A DNA stretch of 64,000 nt from Helicobacter sp. NHP19-003 (GTDB taxonomy: Bacteria; Campylobacterota; Campylobacteria; Campylobacterales; Helicobacteraceae). This document shows positions 36,278 through 45,489 of this stretch, piece by piece. The notes below the pieces were generated by a model that had not been told where the DNA came from, did not search any database, and saw only the letters and a list, made by a program, of their open reading frames with translations. The stretch lies in contig NZ_AP024814.1 in the NCBI RefSeq assembly GCF_019703305.1, forward strand, positions 434,001 to 498,000, in the 5' to 3' direction. Position numbers and translations under genes: made by a program. Each line of letters opens with the position of its first letter. Within the stretch, counting starts at the first letter, position 1.

Positions 36278-36683
36278 GTGATAGAAACACCTCTTGTTGT
36301 TTTGGGGTGTTGCCCTTTAGGGCATCCTTGATGAGTTTGGGCGCGTCTAAATTGTCCTTAGCAGTGTAGTAGATCGTGACCTCCCCGGCATTGAGGCTAA
36401 TGACCTTAATTTTGCCCACGCCCTTGATGTTGGCAAAGTGGGCATAACTAAGGGCACTGCCGGCGGTGGAGAATTGGGCTAAAGCAGTGGTGTAGCGTTT
36501 TTTCAAGGCCTCGTCTGTTTCGTTGTCTTGGAAATTGACAAAGGGACTCAAAATTTTAACGCCCAAAATAAGTGGATTGATGTTTTCTAAGATCGTGGTG
36601 TCCCACGCCCCCTCTCGATCCCCCACCACCTGCACCACATTGCCCCCCGCTTTTAAGTCGTAATTCCCTGGGGCTCTAAACCC
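36270..36683 (-). pseudogene. Middle fragment of a phage baseplate J-like protein
   Basis: From an upstream stop at 36684 the frame reads GFRAPGNYDLKAGGNVVQVV and continues NFQDNETDEALKKRYTTALAQFSTAGSALSYAHFA, then GEVTIYYTAKDNLDAPKLIKDAL. This is the conserved middle of gpJ / baseplate J proteins (a D-E-T-D-E-A-L-R block, then S-T-A-G, then a P/G-G-E-V strand). The N-terminal domain is missing and the tail is cut at VFLSLD. The matching N-terminal fragment lies at 14701-15017. Phage-derived and non-functional. Confidence 0.7.
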
Positions 36684-36719
36684 CTATTTGCAAGCCCTGA
36701 TTTTTTCACCAATGGTCTT

Positions 36720-37941
36720 GACAATAAAGAAATTTGTTATTTTTTCGCATTGCTCTTTGTGCTTAAAAAACACCCAAAAGCTCAGTTGGACCAAAACCTA
36801 CAGGATTATTTTAGAGTGGTACGCCACCTTGTCGAAAATTTTATTTTTCAGCTCGGTAAAATCCCAGGGGTTTTGAAAATCTTAGATTTTGTGTCTAACG
36901 CTTTTTCTAGCCAACACCCAGAAAACGGTGTCTATGCCTTTTTGGCCAAAGACTCTAAAGAATTTGAAGCTTATCAATACCAACTGGAGGCAAGAAAAGC
37001 CAAATTGATCCTCAAAAGCCGAGAATCTAAAGAGTTTAAGGATTGGGAGGAGGCATTGCAAAGAACCAGCGAGCACCGCTATCTTGTGGGCTATGTGGGC
37101 TTTTTATTGGACTTTAGCAAAGAAGGAGGCGAAGAAAATTTACAAAAATTCCAAGCTTATGCAAAACACACGATAGATATTTTAGACACCTTTTTTCTCA
37201 ACGACAATGATTTAGGTGTGTTGCAAAGGGCTTGGTTATGCTTTGGGGATTACAGCATTGAGGAGGAGAATAAATTTTTTGGCAACCGCCACCAAGTGGG
37301 GGAGTTTCGCTACAGAAATCCCGTGTTTAAGTTGTTTGCCAAGAAAATAAATGGAGCCGGTGAAACTTACTTTTTTTGCAAACTTTTAGATCGTCTGTTG
37401 GGCACCTCTAAGGCCGATTTAGTTGAAAAAATGCACTCCATCATTGCCGCGTACACATTCCAAAGAGAACAACTCATCAAAAGGTCTTGGTGGGAACAAT
37501 GCCTTTTGCAAGAGGAGAAATTGTTCGCATACATGAACGCTAAACAAAGCAAAAAATGCGGACGGATTAAAATAGAAGGAGGGGGAGCGGGTTTATCTCT
37601 TGCAGGTTAAAGACAAGAGAAGTCCCTATGTGGATTTATTAGGCTATGCCTTTTATCATTATTGCCAAACAAAAGGGCTGGAGGGGCTAGGCACATATGA
37701 GGATGGGCAGTTTGGTGAACGCCAGTTTGTGATTAAAAACTTTGCAATATTTGCAGAACCTACAGGCATCCGACTCACTAATACCGCAGAAAAAAACGCA
37801 ATAGAGCTTGACCCCATCCCCCTCAATCTTAAAAACACCGATGTGTGGGCGGAATTTGAACGGGCAATCACAGAGATACAAAAGGCCATCCATTTAAAGA
37901 ACACCCCGACAACACCGACATTGGCTAAGTCTCAACCCTAA
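36720..37941 (+). pseudogene. C-terminal part of a DUF262 (GmrSD-like) protein, frameshifted at G5
   Basis: The readable frame starts around 36687-36720 with no start codon or SD (DNKEICYFFALLFVLKKHPK). It continues with family-like blocks RVVRHLVENFIF, RYLVGYVGFLLDFSKEGG, RAWLCFGDYSIEE and ending LIKRSWWEQCLLQEEKLF. The DUF262 N-terminal catalytic region with its DGQQR motif is absent. At GGAGGGGGAGC near 37578-37586 the frame shifts; one G fewer joins KIEGGERVYLLQVKDKRSP to the last 110 residues (FYHYCQTKGLEGLGTYEDGQ). DUF262 proteins include type IV restriction enzymes. A dead defence gene that begins where the phage fragment ends. Confidence 0.65.
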
Positions 37942-37963
37942 GGGGCATGATCTTTAAATCCGC

Positions 37964-37992
37964 TACAATAGCCCTTTTAGTAAAGGGTTTTT
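37964..37992 (+). promoter_or_regulatory. Promoter TACAAT, SD and T7 tract before the methylase
   Basis: TACAAT at 37964-37969 and TAAAGGG at 37981-37987, then seven T running into the TTG start. A change in T number would alter the SD-start spacing by one base per step. Confidence 0.5.
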
Positions 37993-39060
37993 TTGCAACC
38001 AAACACCATTTTACAAGGCGATTGCCTCGAAGTTTTAAAGACTTTGCCTAGCGCAAGTGTGGATTTTATCTTTGCCGATCCGCCCTATTTTATGCAAACT
38101 TCAGGGGAGTTACTAAGAGTGGGGGGCGCAAAGTTTAGCGGCGTGGCTGAGGATTGGGACAAGTTTAAAGACTTCGCACATTACGACAGCTTTTGTGAGG
38201 CGTGGCTTAGGGAGTGCAAGCGCATACTAAGGGGGAGCATTTGCGCCATAGGCTCGTTTCAAAACATTTACCGCTTAGGCGGCTTAATGCAAGATTTGGG
38301 CTTTTGGGTGATTAATGACATCATTTGGGCAAAATCCAACCCCGTGCCAAATTTCAATGGGAGTCGCCTCTGCAACGCCCATGAGAGTTTGCTTTGGTGC
38401 GCTAAGGACAAGAAGACCCCCTTCACCTTCAACTACAAAACCCTAAAGACCTTAAACAAGGGCAAGCAAGAAAAATCCATTTGGGAAATCCCCCTATGCA
38501 CGGGGACTGAGAGGCTTAAAGATCAAAGGGGGCAAAAGCTCCACCCCACCCAAAAGCCCGAAAAACTCTTAGAAAAATTGCTGTTAATGGCGACGAAGCC
38601 GGGGGATTTGGTGCTAGACCCTTTCTTTGGCACGGGCACTACGGGGGCGGTGGCTAAACGCTTGGGGCGCAACTTCTTAGGCATTGAAAAAAACCCCACC
38701 TACATTAAGGCCGCACAAGAGCGCATAGACCAAACGCCCCTAAAAATGGACGCTTTTAGTGCCCTAGAGTTTGAGAGCAGGCCCCCCAAAGTGGCGATGA
38801 AAACCCTAATCGATTCGGGGTATTTGCAAGTGGGGCAAGTCTTATACACCCCAAGCAAAGCTAGGGCGTGTCAAATTTTAGCAAGCGGGCATGTGCAAGA
38901 TGGAAGTGGAGTTATTTTGTCCATCCATAAAATGAGCGCAAAACTTTTAAACAAAATCAACCACAATGGCTGGGACTATTTCTACACCCACCATAGGGGG
39001 GAGTTGATCCCCTTAAATGAGTTGCGCTATTTGTATGACAAGGACAACCATGCTAAATGA
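37993..39060 (+). CDS. HinfI-type adenine methyltransferase (GANTC)
   Basis: The 355-residue protein matches M.HinfI along its length as I remember it: FADPPYFMQTSGELLR, EDWDKFKDFAHYDSFCEAWL, IGSFQNIYRLGGLMQ, NPVPNF-G-R-CNAHE, HPTQKPEKLL and the SAM motif DPFFGTGTTGAVAKRLGRNF. The C-terminal domain (VAMKTLIDSGYLQVGQ, SIHKMSAKLLNKINHNGWDYF) is typical of HinfI/CcrM enzymes, which methylate GANTC. It begins at TTG behind TAAAGGG. The last 11 bases overlap the start of a broken endonuclease gene. H. pylori has a homologous pair (HP1352/HP1351). Confidence 0.93.
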   Translation: MQPNTILQGDCLEVLKTLPSASVDFIFADPPYFMQTSGELLRVGGAKFSGVAEDWDKFKDFAHYDSFCEAWLRECKRILRGSICAIGSFQNIYRLGGLMQDLGFWVINDIIWAKSNPVPNFNGSRLCNAHESLLWCAKDKKTPFTFNYKTLKTLNKGKQEKSIWEIPLCTGTERLKDQRGQKLHPTQKPEKLLEKLLLMATKPGDLVLDPFFGTGTTGAVAKRLGRNFLGIEKNPTYIKAAQERIDQTPLKMDAFSALEFESRPPKVAMKTLIDSGYLQVGQVLYTPSKARACQILASGHVQDGSGVILSIHKMSAKLLNKINHNGWDYFYTHHRGELIPLNELRYLYDKDNHAK

Positions 39061-39408
39061 CTACCAAGCCCTAATCCATGCCAGCGTGCAAGAGATTTTA
39101 CAAAATTGCCTAGACTCTAAAATTGCAGAGCTCACGCAAAGACACAGCCAAAAACTCCACTTCATCCCCACAAAGTTTCGCATTTGGGCGGACTTTTGCA
39201 GAGCATGGGCATCCAATTTGGCAACTTTATGGAAGTGCTGGTAAAAAACTTAGTGGCTAAAGAGCCATGCTATGAGATTTTAAAGTCCAGCGGACAGAAA
39301 AAGAACAAATTTAGATTACTGCAAAATTGTGGCATTTTGGACAAACAATCTCACCCACACTCCAAAACCCTAAGAAGCCGTTTAAAGCTCTTTGGCAATC
39401 CCCCTTAG
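39050..39408 (+). pseudogene. Broken partner restriction endonuclease of the HinfI-type system
   Basis: ATG 39050 overlaps the methylase stop. The first frame reads MLNDYQALIHASVQEILQNC and continues to KLHFIPTKFRI, then shifts. Adding one T to the three-T run at about 39182-39184 gives RILGGLLQSMGIQFGNFMEVL and VKNLVAKEPCYEILKSSG. The joined product is about 120 residues, far less than a HinfI endonuclease (about 260), so the 3' part is also lost. Identity as the nuclease rests on position and coupling; I do not recognise catalytic residues. Confidence 0.65.
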
Positions 39409-39826
39409 CAAACGCCACTCATTTGTTTTAGCAGGTGGGGGGGGGTGGATGCCACCCCATGCGTGGTGTGGTGCTCACACACATCCGCATCTTGCGCAGG
39501 GAGTGCCGAAAGTTACACCCTGGCAGTGTGATTTTATGGGTCTGTAAAACGGATTCCTAGTGAAGTACCCAAATGCTAAAGACATTTTGGCTTCCTTGGC
39601 CGATGTTGCCCGTAGGGAGAGTTTGGTTCTCGCTCTGTGCCCTATAGTAGGGATTTTACAGAGTTTGAGCTCCAACGCATTCCCTACAGGTCTCACACAT
39701 CGTATCTCCAAAGGCGTAACTTTCGGCACTTCCTGCCGTAGATACAAATGTATGGAGATATTGTATCACGAATTAGTGGCATTCATCCCACCCGCTAAAG
39801 ACGAGTGGGATTTCTGCCAAGAAGGC
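39409..39826. other. Decayed region with nested inverted repeats, possibly IS remnant ends
   Basis: Bases 39500-39519 and 39713-39733 form an inverted repeat sharing GTGCCGAAAGTTAC. Inside it TCTGTAAAA (39541-39549) pairs with TTTTACAGA (39654-39662). Read outward on opposite strands both arms encode VPKVTP, so these may be two diverged copies of one gene end, for example IS605-type tnpB tails. The minus-strand arm continues LEIRCVRPVGNALELKLCK. No intact gene is present. Confidence 0.4.
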
Positions 39827-41893
39827 TTAAAACTTCTTCTTTCCTGTGTCTTCTAAGATGTCGCCCGCGATGTGTTCGATCTCTTGGCTGATGTCTAAGC
39901 AATTTTGGGCAATGTCTAAGTTATGTGCCAAACTCGCGTCAAATTGCCCCATGGATTTATTGATGTCTAGCACCGCAGAGGCTTGTGCCTTAATGGCTGT
40001 TGAATTGTCGGCGATGCTTTGGAGCAACACATTGATATTGCTTTCGATCTCGCTCAAAGACTTTTGGGTGCGTTCGGCTAGTTTTCTCACTTCATCAGCC
40101 ACGACTGCAAAGCCCCGTCCGTGCTCGCCCGCCCGTGCGGCTTCAATGGCAGCGTTTAAGGCCAATAAGTTCGTCTGATCGGCGATGTCTCTAATGATCT
40201 CCACAATGCTTTTGATGTCTTGGCTTTGGGTGATCATCTCATCGCTCTTTGCGCTCACGCCGGTGATGTTTTGGGTGATGCTCTCAATGTTTTGTGTGGC
40301 TTGTTTGATTTGGGCAGATTGTTTGGTTGAGCTCGAGGAAAGTCTTTCCATACTCTCTTTTAAATCTAAGGCTTTGGTGTTGAGTTGGTTGGCAAAAGCT
40401 AGGGAGGTGTTTAACATATCGATGATTTCAGCCCCCAGCTGGTTAATGGACATCTCGATCTCCCCTTTTGCACCTTGAATTTGTGGGGTGAAATCTAAAT
40501 TTTGGTAGGCGTGTACCACTGATAAGATCTTATTCAAATCCGAACCCACACCCTTTTCTAGGCTCTCCACCATCGAGTGTGTAACCTTGATGAGCTCGGA
40601 GAGTTTGGGTGTGTTTGCTTTGCTTTGCGCTTCTTTGGCGACAATGATGCCCTGTTGGACACCTAGGGCTAATTGTGTGGTCTCCACAACAGCGGCATTG
40701 TCGTCATGGAAAACTTGTTGTATCTTAGTGATGTTGGAGTTAATGGAGTTAAGCATCCACCCTATTTCGTCTTTTTGGGTGGAATGGTAGATTTCTAACT
40801 GGACATTTTCTTCGTGATTGAGCAGTCTAAAAAAGCTGTTGAGCGTGGCCACCACCTTATGGACACGCGCCACGATTTGCAAGCGGACATAAAAATTCAT
40901 CACAAAAATGGAAATGATCAAGGTGATGAGACCAATGCCAACGATCGTGAATTGCACATGGTGGACATGGTTATAGACCTGTGATTTTGTGATGGCCGAA
41001 CCTATCACCCAGTTATGATCCATGAGTTCGTCATAGGGCCTAAACGCATGCAGGGACAAAATGATTTGTTCGTGCAAAACATGGGAGTAAAAGGAGGTGA
41101 TGAGGCTATCGCCCGGGTGCGCGTTTTTTCTAAAGTCCACAACGGATTGGGCCTCTTTAGCTTGCATCACCTTAGTGAACACCAGTCCTTGTAGCTTATG
41201 GTTGCGGTTAATGGCAAAAATGCGATCCCTCGAGCCTAATAAAAATCCATTTTCCCCTGTATTTTGGGGGAAGTAGCGTTCTTGGATGTAATCAAAACTC
41301 ACAAAGAGGCCAACAACGGCTTTCAAATGGTGTTGGCTATCAAAAATAGGGGTAGCCATGGTGAAGCCAAAGTAGACGCTCCCTCCAGGCAAGGTTGTTG
41401 GATCGCTAACGGTACGGTTCATGGCTTTTGTTTGGATCACCTTGGACACGATGGCAGAGTTTAGGACATCTGAGTCATTGGTTTGCACGACCAAGCTTTG
41501 ATCGTGTTTTTGGGCAACTTCATAACTGGATACAGGTTTATTGTTTTTAAGCAAAACTAAGAATGCCCCGCGTACAAAATCACTATGGACACACAATTTA
41601 CGGACATTGTCTAAAATTTCTGTCCCGCCCGAGTTTTTGATGAAGGCATAGCCATCTTCTGAAAAATAATTGGCGTAACTCTCCAAAGTTTCCTTAACGC
41701 TCTTAAGTTCTAAAGAGATGCTTATGGCTTTGTTTGTGGCGCGGACTTGCACTGTGTCGTTGGCGTTTTTAACCAGTACACTCGTGATCTCCTTGATGTA
41801 GTACACGCCTAAGACCATAAATGATAAAACCAAAATCGAGGAAATGGCTAAAGCCGTTTTTGCACCCAGTTTGAGGTTTTTAAGAAAAGACAT
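39827..41893 (-). CDS. Methyl-accepting chemotaxis receptor with dCache-like sensor
   Basis: 688 residues. A first transmembrane helix (residues 15-37) precedes a periplasmic sensor of about 260 residues with [32 protein letters not shown], typical of double-Cache receptors. A second helix lies near 305-330. The cytoplasmic tip is standard: [44 protein letters not shown]. There is no C-terminal CheR-binding pentapeptide. GGAGGATATTT precedes the ATG. It resembles the Tlp receptors of H. pylori; the ligand cannot be told from the sequence. Confidence 0.95.
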   Translation of the reverse strand: MSFLKNLKLGAKTALAISSILVLSFMVLGVYYIKEITSVLVKNANDTVQVRATNKAISISLELKSVKETLESYANYFSEDGYAFIKNSGGTEILDNVRKLCVHSDFVRGAFLVLLKNNKPVSSYEVAQKHDQSLVVQTNDSDVLNSAIVSKVIQTKAMNRTVSDPTTLPGGSVYFGFTMATPIFDSQHHLKAVVGLFVSFDYIQERYFPQNTGENGFLLGSRDRIFAINRNHKLQGLVFTKVMQAKEAQSVVDFRKNAHPGDSLITSFYSHVLHEQIILSLHAFRPYDELMDHNWVIGSAITKSQVYNHVHHVQFTIVGIGLITLIISIFVMNFYVRLQIVARVHKVVATLNSFFRLLNHEENVQLEIYHSTQKDEIGWMLNSINSNITKIQQVFHDDNAAVVETTQLALGVQQGIIVAKEAQSKANTPKLSELIKVTHSMVESLEKGVGSDLNKILSVVHAYQNLDFTPQIQGAKGEIEMSINQLGAEIIDMLNTSLAFANQLNTKALDLKESMERLSSSSTKQSAQIKQATQNIESITQNITGVSAKSDEMITQSQDIKSIVEIIRDIADQTNLLALNAAIEAARAGEHGRGFAVVADEVRKLAERTQKSLSEIESNINVLLQSIADNSTAIKAQASAVLDINKSMGQFDASLAHNLDIAQNCLDISQEIEHIAGDILEDTGKKKF

Positions 41894-42630
41894 AAATATC
41901 CTCCGTTTTGCATAGATTAAACATGGGAAGCGGTTGGCATGCCCTCAACATGAACATATCGAGGGGGAAGAGCAAAAATCGAGCCACAGCTTCTTACCGC
42001 TCTCATGATTTTAGACAACATATCTTAATTTAATGGCAATTAATGGAAGGCCACTCCTCCCAAACAACGCTTTGACACCCTCCCCATAACTGAGGTTAGG
42101 AGATTTAAGCTTTAGCCAAAAATCATGGCTTCAAACAGGGGCGCTCCGCTAGGAGTCTTGTGTTTCTCATGGCCAAGGTTGACATCTAAAACCCCAAGGG
42201 CATCACCCCTTGATCGCAGGGCAGATATTGGCACAAGATTGCTAAGCTAGCCAGCTATCCGCTTAGCTAAAGCTGGGGCTTTAGGGCGTAAGGGGCAACA
42301 TAGAGCCCAGCACAAGCTCTGTAGAAAACACAGGGCATAAAATCCACAACCCTGCCATGATTTTCCAAAGAGCGTAGGCAGGTTATAGGGGTTAACACCA
42401 TTTAAGATGTTTTGGGCGATCGCTAGAGATTTTGGTTGATGGGGTTTGCACCTTGATCGCAAGGGTAATTTGCATCGATGATCGCATGGAATGAGCGGAT
42501 TTTGATGACTTTAAATATACAAATAGTAGAATCTTAGGTCTATTTTTGTAAAAAAGTCTCAACAATTCAATTTGTTCTCCATAAAAATAGACTATCATAC
42601 CTGTTTGCAAAAAATTCAAGGCGAGATGTG
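41894..42630. other. Long intergenic region with one strong stem-loop
   Basis: No convincing coding frame: two minus-strand frames of 71 and 81 codons have no SD and an unlikely composition. A nested stem GCTAAGC/GCTTAGC with inner TAGC/GCTA occupies 42241-42267. The decamer CCTTGATCGC occurs at 42208-42217 and 42451-42460. The last 100 bases are A/T-rich and should hold the promoter of the permease gene. It could hold an sRNA or remnants of a lost gene. Confidence 0.45.
42241..42267. repeat. Nested stem-loop GCTAAGC/GCTTAGC
   Basis: Outer arms of seven bases and an inner TAGC-CA-GCTA hairpin, in the middle of a gene-free region. No U-run follows on either strand, so it is more likely an RNA structure than a simple terminator. 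Confidence 0.45.
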
Positions 42631-43521
42631 ATGGCAAAATGGAATAAAGCAGATACGATGTGGATGTTAAGCCTTTATGGTACAGCCATTGGTGCTGGGG
42701 TGTTGTTTCTGCCCATCAATGCGGGGATGGGGGGGTTGATCCCCTTGATTGTGATGCTCGTATTGGCGTTTCCTCTAACTTTTTTGACACACCGTGCCTT
42801 GTGCCACTTTGTGCTGGGGGGCTCAGACAAGAGCGATGACATCACCATAGTGGGGGAAAATTATTTTGGCAAATTTGGGGGGGTTTTACTCACACTTCTT
42901 TATTTTTTTGCCATTTTTCCTATTTTGCTCGTGTATAGTGTGGGGATCACCAATAACATCAGTAGTTTTTTCGTGAATCAATTAGGATTGGCAGAGCCTA
43001 ACCGTTTGTTGCTTTCTTTTTTTGCGGTGGGTATTTTGATGTTCGTGGTGAGCTTTGGTGAAGAGGTGGTGGTTAAAGGGGCTAAAGAACAGAATCTCCC
43101 CATTTTGTCTTATCTAGCCAATCATTTTAAAGACATGAAAACTTTTGCGCTGGTTGCGCCCGTCATTGCCTTTGTGGCGATGGGAAAATCTTTTTTCGGG
43201 CATTATTTGGGGGCACGCGAAGGCTTGAATCGCATCTTGTTTTATGCCACAAAACAAAAAATCTCTCCATCTAATGCAAATAAAACCACCGCCTTGCTGA
43301 CCTTTCTTGTGGCTTGGTGTGTGGCGTATAAAAATCCCAGCGTGTTGGAGATTATTGAGAACATCGGTGGCCCCATTTTAGCCATCATCCTTTACTTAAT
43401 GCCCCTTTATGCCATTTATAAATTCCCGCAGCTGCACAAATATAAAAATTTATGGCAAAACCTGTTTATTTTGTGCTTTGGTTTAATCACCATTTCCACC
43501 GCCATCTATAAATTGTTTTAA
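42631..43521 (+). CDS. sdaC: SdaC-type serine/amino-acid permease with internal deletion
   Basis: The start is ATG 42631 (MAKWNKADTMWMLSLYGTAIGAG), the second of two adjacent start codons. The N-terminal half follows SdaC closely, with VGITNNISSFFVNQLGL and MFVVSFGEEVVVK. The next residues are GAKEQNLPILSYLANHF, which in normal SdaC (about 410-430 residues) lie roughly 110 positions further on. The protein is 296 residues, so about three or four membrane helices appear to be missing in frame at about 43077-43082. The remaining FFGHYLGAREGLNRIL and C-terminal helices look normal. Serine:H+ symport by family; activity of this form is doubtful. Confidence 0.8.
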   Translation: MAKWNKADTMWMLSLYGTAIGAGVLFLPINAGMGGLIPLIVMLVLAFPLTFLTHRALCHFVLGGSDKSDDITIVGENYFGKFGGVLLTLLYFFAIFPILLVYSVGITNNISSFFVNQLGLAEPNRLLLSFFAVGILMFVVSFGEEVVVKGAKEQNLPILSYLANHFKDMKTFALVAPVIAFVAMGKSFFGHYLGAREGLNRILFYATKQKISPSNANKTTALLTFLVAWCVAYKNPSVLEIIENIGGPILAIILYLMPLYAIYKFPQLHKYKNLWQNLFILCFGLITISTAIYKLF

Positions 43522-43601
43522 GCAATCTCATAGGGTTTAAGATTTACAAAGCCCAGTGGCTAATCGACACTATCTAAAGCACACTTTTACGCTTTTTTGT
43601 T

Positions 43602-43607
43602 TACAAT
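43602..43607 (+). promoter_or_regulatory. -10 box TACAAT of pyrB, start codon at about +1
   Basis: Only seven bases separate the last T of TACAAT from the A of ATG 43615, so transcription would begin at or next to the start codon. There is no room for an SD. Confidence 0.5.
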
Positions 43608-43614
43608 CGCCCCT

Positions 43615-44499
43615 ATGTTAAAACACCTCATCAGCACACAGGATTTAGACGATACACAAGTTTTAGCCTTGCTAAAAAGAGCCAATGGGTTTTTAGACAA
43701 GAGCCAACAAACCCCCGATTTGCACCATAAGAGCGTTACCGCCCTCTTTTTCGAGCATTCCACCCGCACGGTGGCGAGCTTCCAAACCGCCACCGCCCGC
43801 CTAAACGCCCACTTCAACACCTTCAGCGTGCAAACCAGCTCCGCCAAAAAGGGCGAGAGCTTGCTAGACACGCTCTATAACTTGCAGGCCATGGGCATCG
43901 ACTTATTTGTCATCCGCCACCACCACTCAAGTGCCCTGCCCTATTTAGCCAAGCACCTAGACACCCCCCTAGTCAATGCGGGTAGTGGGGCGTTTGCCCA
44001 CCCCACCCAGGCCCTCTTAGATTTACTCACCCTGCATAGGCACTTTAAGGGGCAACTGCAGGGCAAAACCATTGCCTTTGTGGGCGACATTAAAAACTCA
44101 AGGGTGGCTAACAGCAATCTCGCCCTCTTGCCCCGCTTTGGGCTCAAGCCCCTTTTAGTCGCTCCCCCCCATTTTCTGCCTAAGACTTCGTTTGACTACA
44201 CCCACGATCTACAAGAAGCCCTAGAAGTGGCAGACATTGTGATGAGCCTACGCACCCAAACCGAACGGCACTCTTTGCAAACCTATGGCTCTTTGCAAGA
44301 CTACGCCTATCAATACTGCCTCAAAGCCTCCATGCTAAAAAAAGAAATCGTGGTGTTGCACCCCGGGCCCGTGCACCGCAACATTGACATTGAAGACAAG
44401 CTTTTAAGCGACCCTCGCTGTCAAGTTTTAGAGCAGGTGAAACTCGGCGTGGTGATGCGTATGGCGTTGATCGAAGCCTTATTGACCCAAAGCCTTTAA
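43615..44499 (+). CDS. pyrB: Aspartate carbamoyltransferase catalytic chain
   Basis: PyrB joins carbamoyl phosphate and aspartate in pyrimidine synthesis. The carbamoyl-phosphate motif FEHSTRTVASFQTA is near residue 50, HPTQALLDLLTL near 130 and HPGPVHRNIDI near 250. About 294 residues, normal for the family. The start is ATG 43615 (MLKHLISTQDLDD). The 3' end overlaps convergent tal by 21 bases. No pyrI is seen beside it, in keeping with Helicobacter. Confidence 0.96.
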   Translation: MLKHLISTQDLDDTQVLALLKRANGFLDKSQQTPDLHHKSVTALFFEHSTRTVASFQTATARLNAHFNTFSVQTSSAKKGESLLDTLYNLQAMGIDLFVIRHHHSSALPYLAKHLDTPLVNAGSGAFAHPTQALLDLLTLHRHFKGQLQGKTIAFVGDIKNSRVANSNLALLPRFGLKPLLVAPPHFLPKTSFDYTHDLQEALEVADIVMSLRTQTERHSLQTYGSLQDYAYQYCLKASMLKKEIVVLHPGPVHRNIDIEDKLLSDPRCQVLEQVKLGVVMRMALIEALLTQSL

Positions 44500-45486
44500 G
44501 AGTTTACTAAACGCGTCCTCAAAGGCTTTAAGCCCCGGAAATAAAAGCGAGTCCCTGCCTAGATTGAAGTTAATGTAATCGCGATCTTGTGGCGTTTCGT
44601 CTAAGTCTAAACCCAAATCTTGTATGGTTTCTTTGATATGCTTATTTGGGGTAATGGGCATGCTAGGGGTTTCATAATAGGCTTTAAGAGCCTCTAGGGG
44701 GGCGGTGATGATGCTATGCTCGAGATTTAGGGCTTGTAAATAGTAGTCTTTGGGTAAATTAGGGTCTTTCGTGCCCACACTGGCAAAAAGGGGATAGACA
44801 TGGTTTGCCCCCACGCTTTGGATTTTGTCATAGCACTCTAGGGCGTTGGCGATGCCAAATTGGTTTAAAAGCGTGGCTTGTGTGCTAGAGCTTAGGCGGT
44901 TAGCCTTGTCTTGTAAAAGCGGATTGGCTAAAGTATCCAGCCTTGAAACAAAGACGCTCACCACACCCATAGGGGCTTTTTTGAGCGCAAGGGCACAATC
45001 CTTAGCCCTTTTGGCATCAAAGACTAAGGTCGCATTTAGGGGGATATTCTTGTCCTTGGCTAAATGTTCCATCGTTTCTAGCCCTGCATCGGTGGCGGGG
45101 ATTTTAATCATCACATTGGGCATATTAACACGCCCAAACAACGCCCGCGCCTCTGCCACGCTCGCCCCCACCTTGTCGGCTAAAAAGGGGTCGATCTCTA
45201 GGCTGATGTAGCCCGTGGCCTTGTTTTTCTCCCAAAGGGGCAAGAGAATTTCAGCGCACCTTTTAATGTCGGCAATGACTAAATGCTCATAAATGTCCTT
45301 TGCCCCCATTTTGGCGTTTTTCAGCTCCGTGATTTGCGTTTGATACGCCTTAGACTCCAAAGCCTTAGCAAAGATCGCCGGGTTAGAAGTCGCCCCCACA
45401 ATCTGCCCCTGCTTTAAAAGGGTTTGAAACCCGCTTTCTAAAAAATCCCGCTCAATGAAATCACACCACAAATAAAAGTCTTGCAT
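44479..45486 (-). CDS. tal: Transaldolase
   Basis: Tal transfers a dihydroxyacetone unit in the pentose phosphate pathway. The Schiff-base lysine lies in NVMIKIPATDAGLETME near residue 130, and VGATSNPAIFAKAL is the N-terminal signature. 335 residues. NATLVFDAKRAKDCALA and VVSVFVSRLD complete the barrel. It follows murE by three bases in the same direction. The tal-murE neighbourhood is as in H. pylori (HP1495-HP1494). Confidence 0.94.
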   Translation of the reverse strand: MQDFYLWCDFIERDFLESGFQTLLKQGQIVGATSNPAIFAKALESKAYQTQITELKNAKMGAKDIYEHLVIADIKRCAEILLPLWEKNKATGYISLEIDPFLADKVGASVAEARALFGRVNMPNVMIKIPATDAGLETMEHLAKDKNIPLNATLVFDAKRAKDCALALKKAPMGVVSVFVSRLDTLANPLLQDKANRLSSSTQATLLNQFGIANALECYDKIQSVGANHVYPLFASVGTKDPNLPKDYYLQALNLEHSIITAPLEALKAYYETPSMPITPNKHIKETIQDLGLDLDETPQDRDYINFNLGRDSLLFPGLKAFEDAFSKLLKALGQ

Positions 45487-45489
45487 GTC

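Noticed and set aside
37993-39060. Methylase as an N4-cytosine enzyme
   Set aside because: The length-wise match to M.HinfI, including the C-terminal domain, supports N6-adenine in GANTC.
42247-42637. Two minus-strand frames (71 and 81 codons) upstream of the permease
   Set aside because: No SD, overlapping each other, with Cys/Leu-rich random-looking translations; treated as non-coding.
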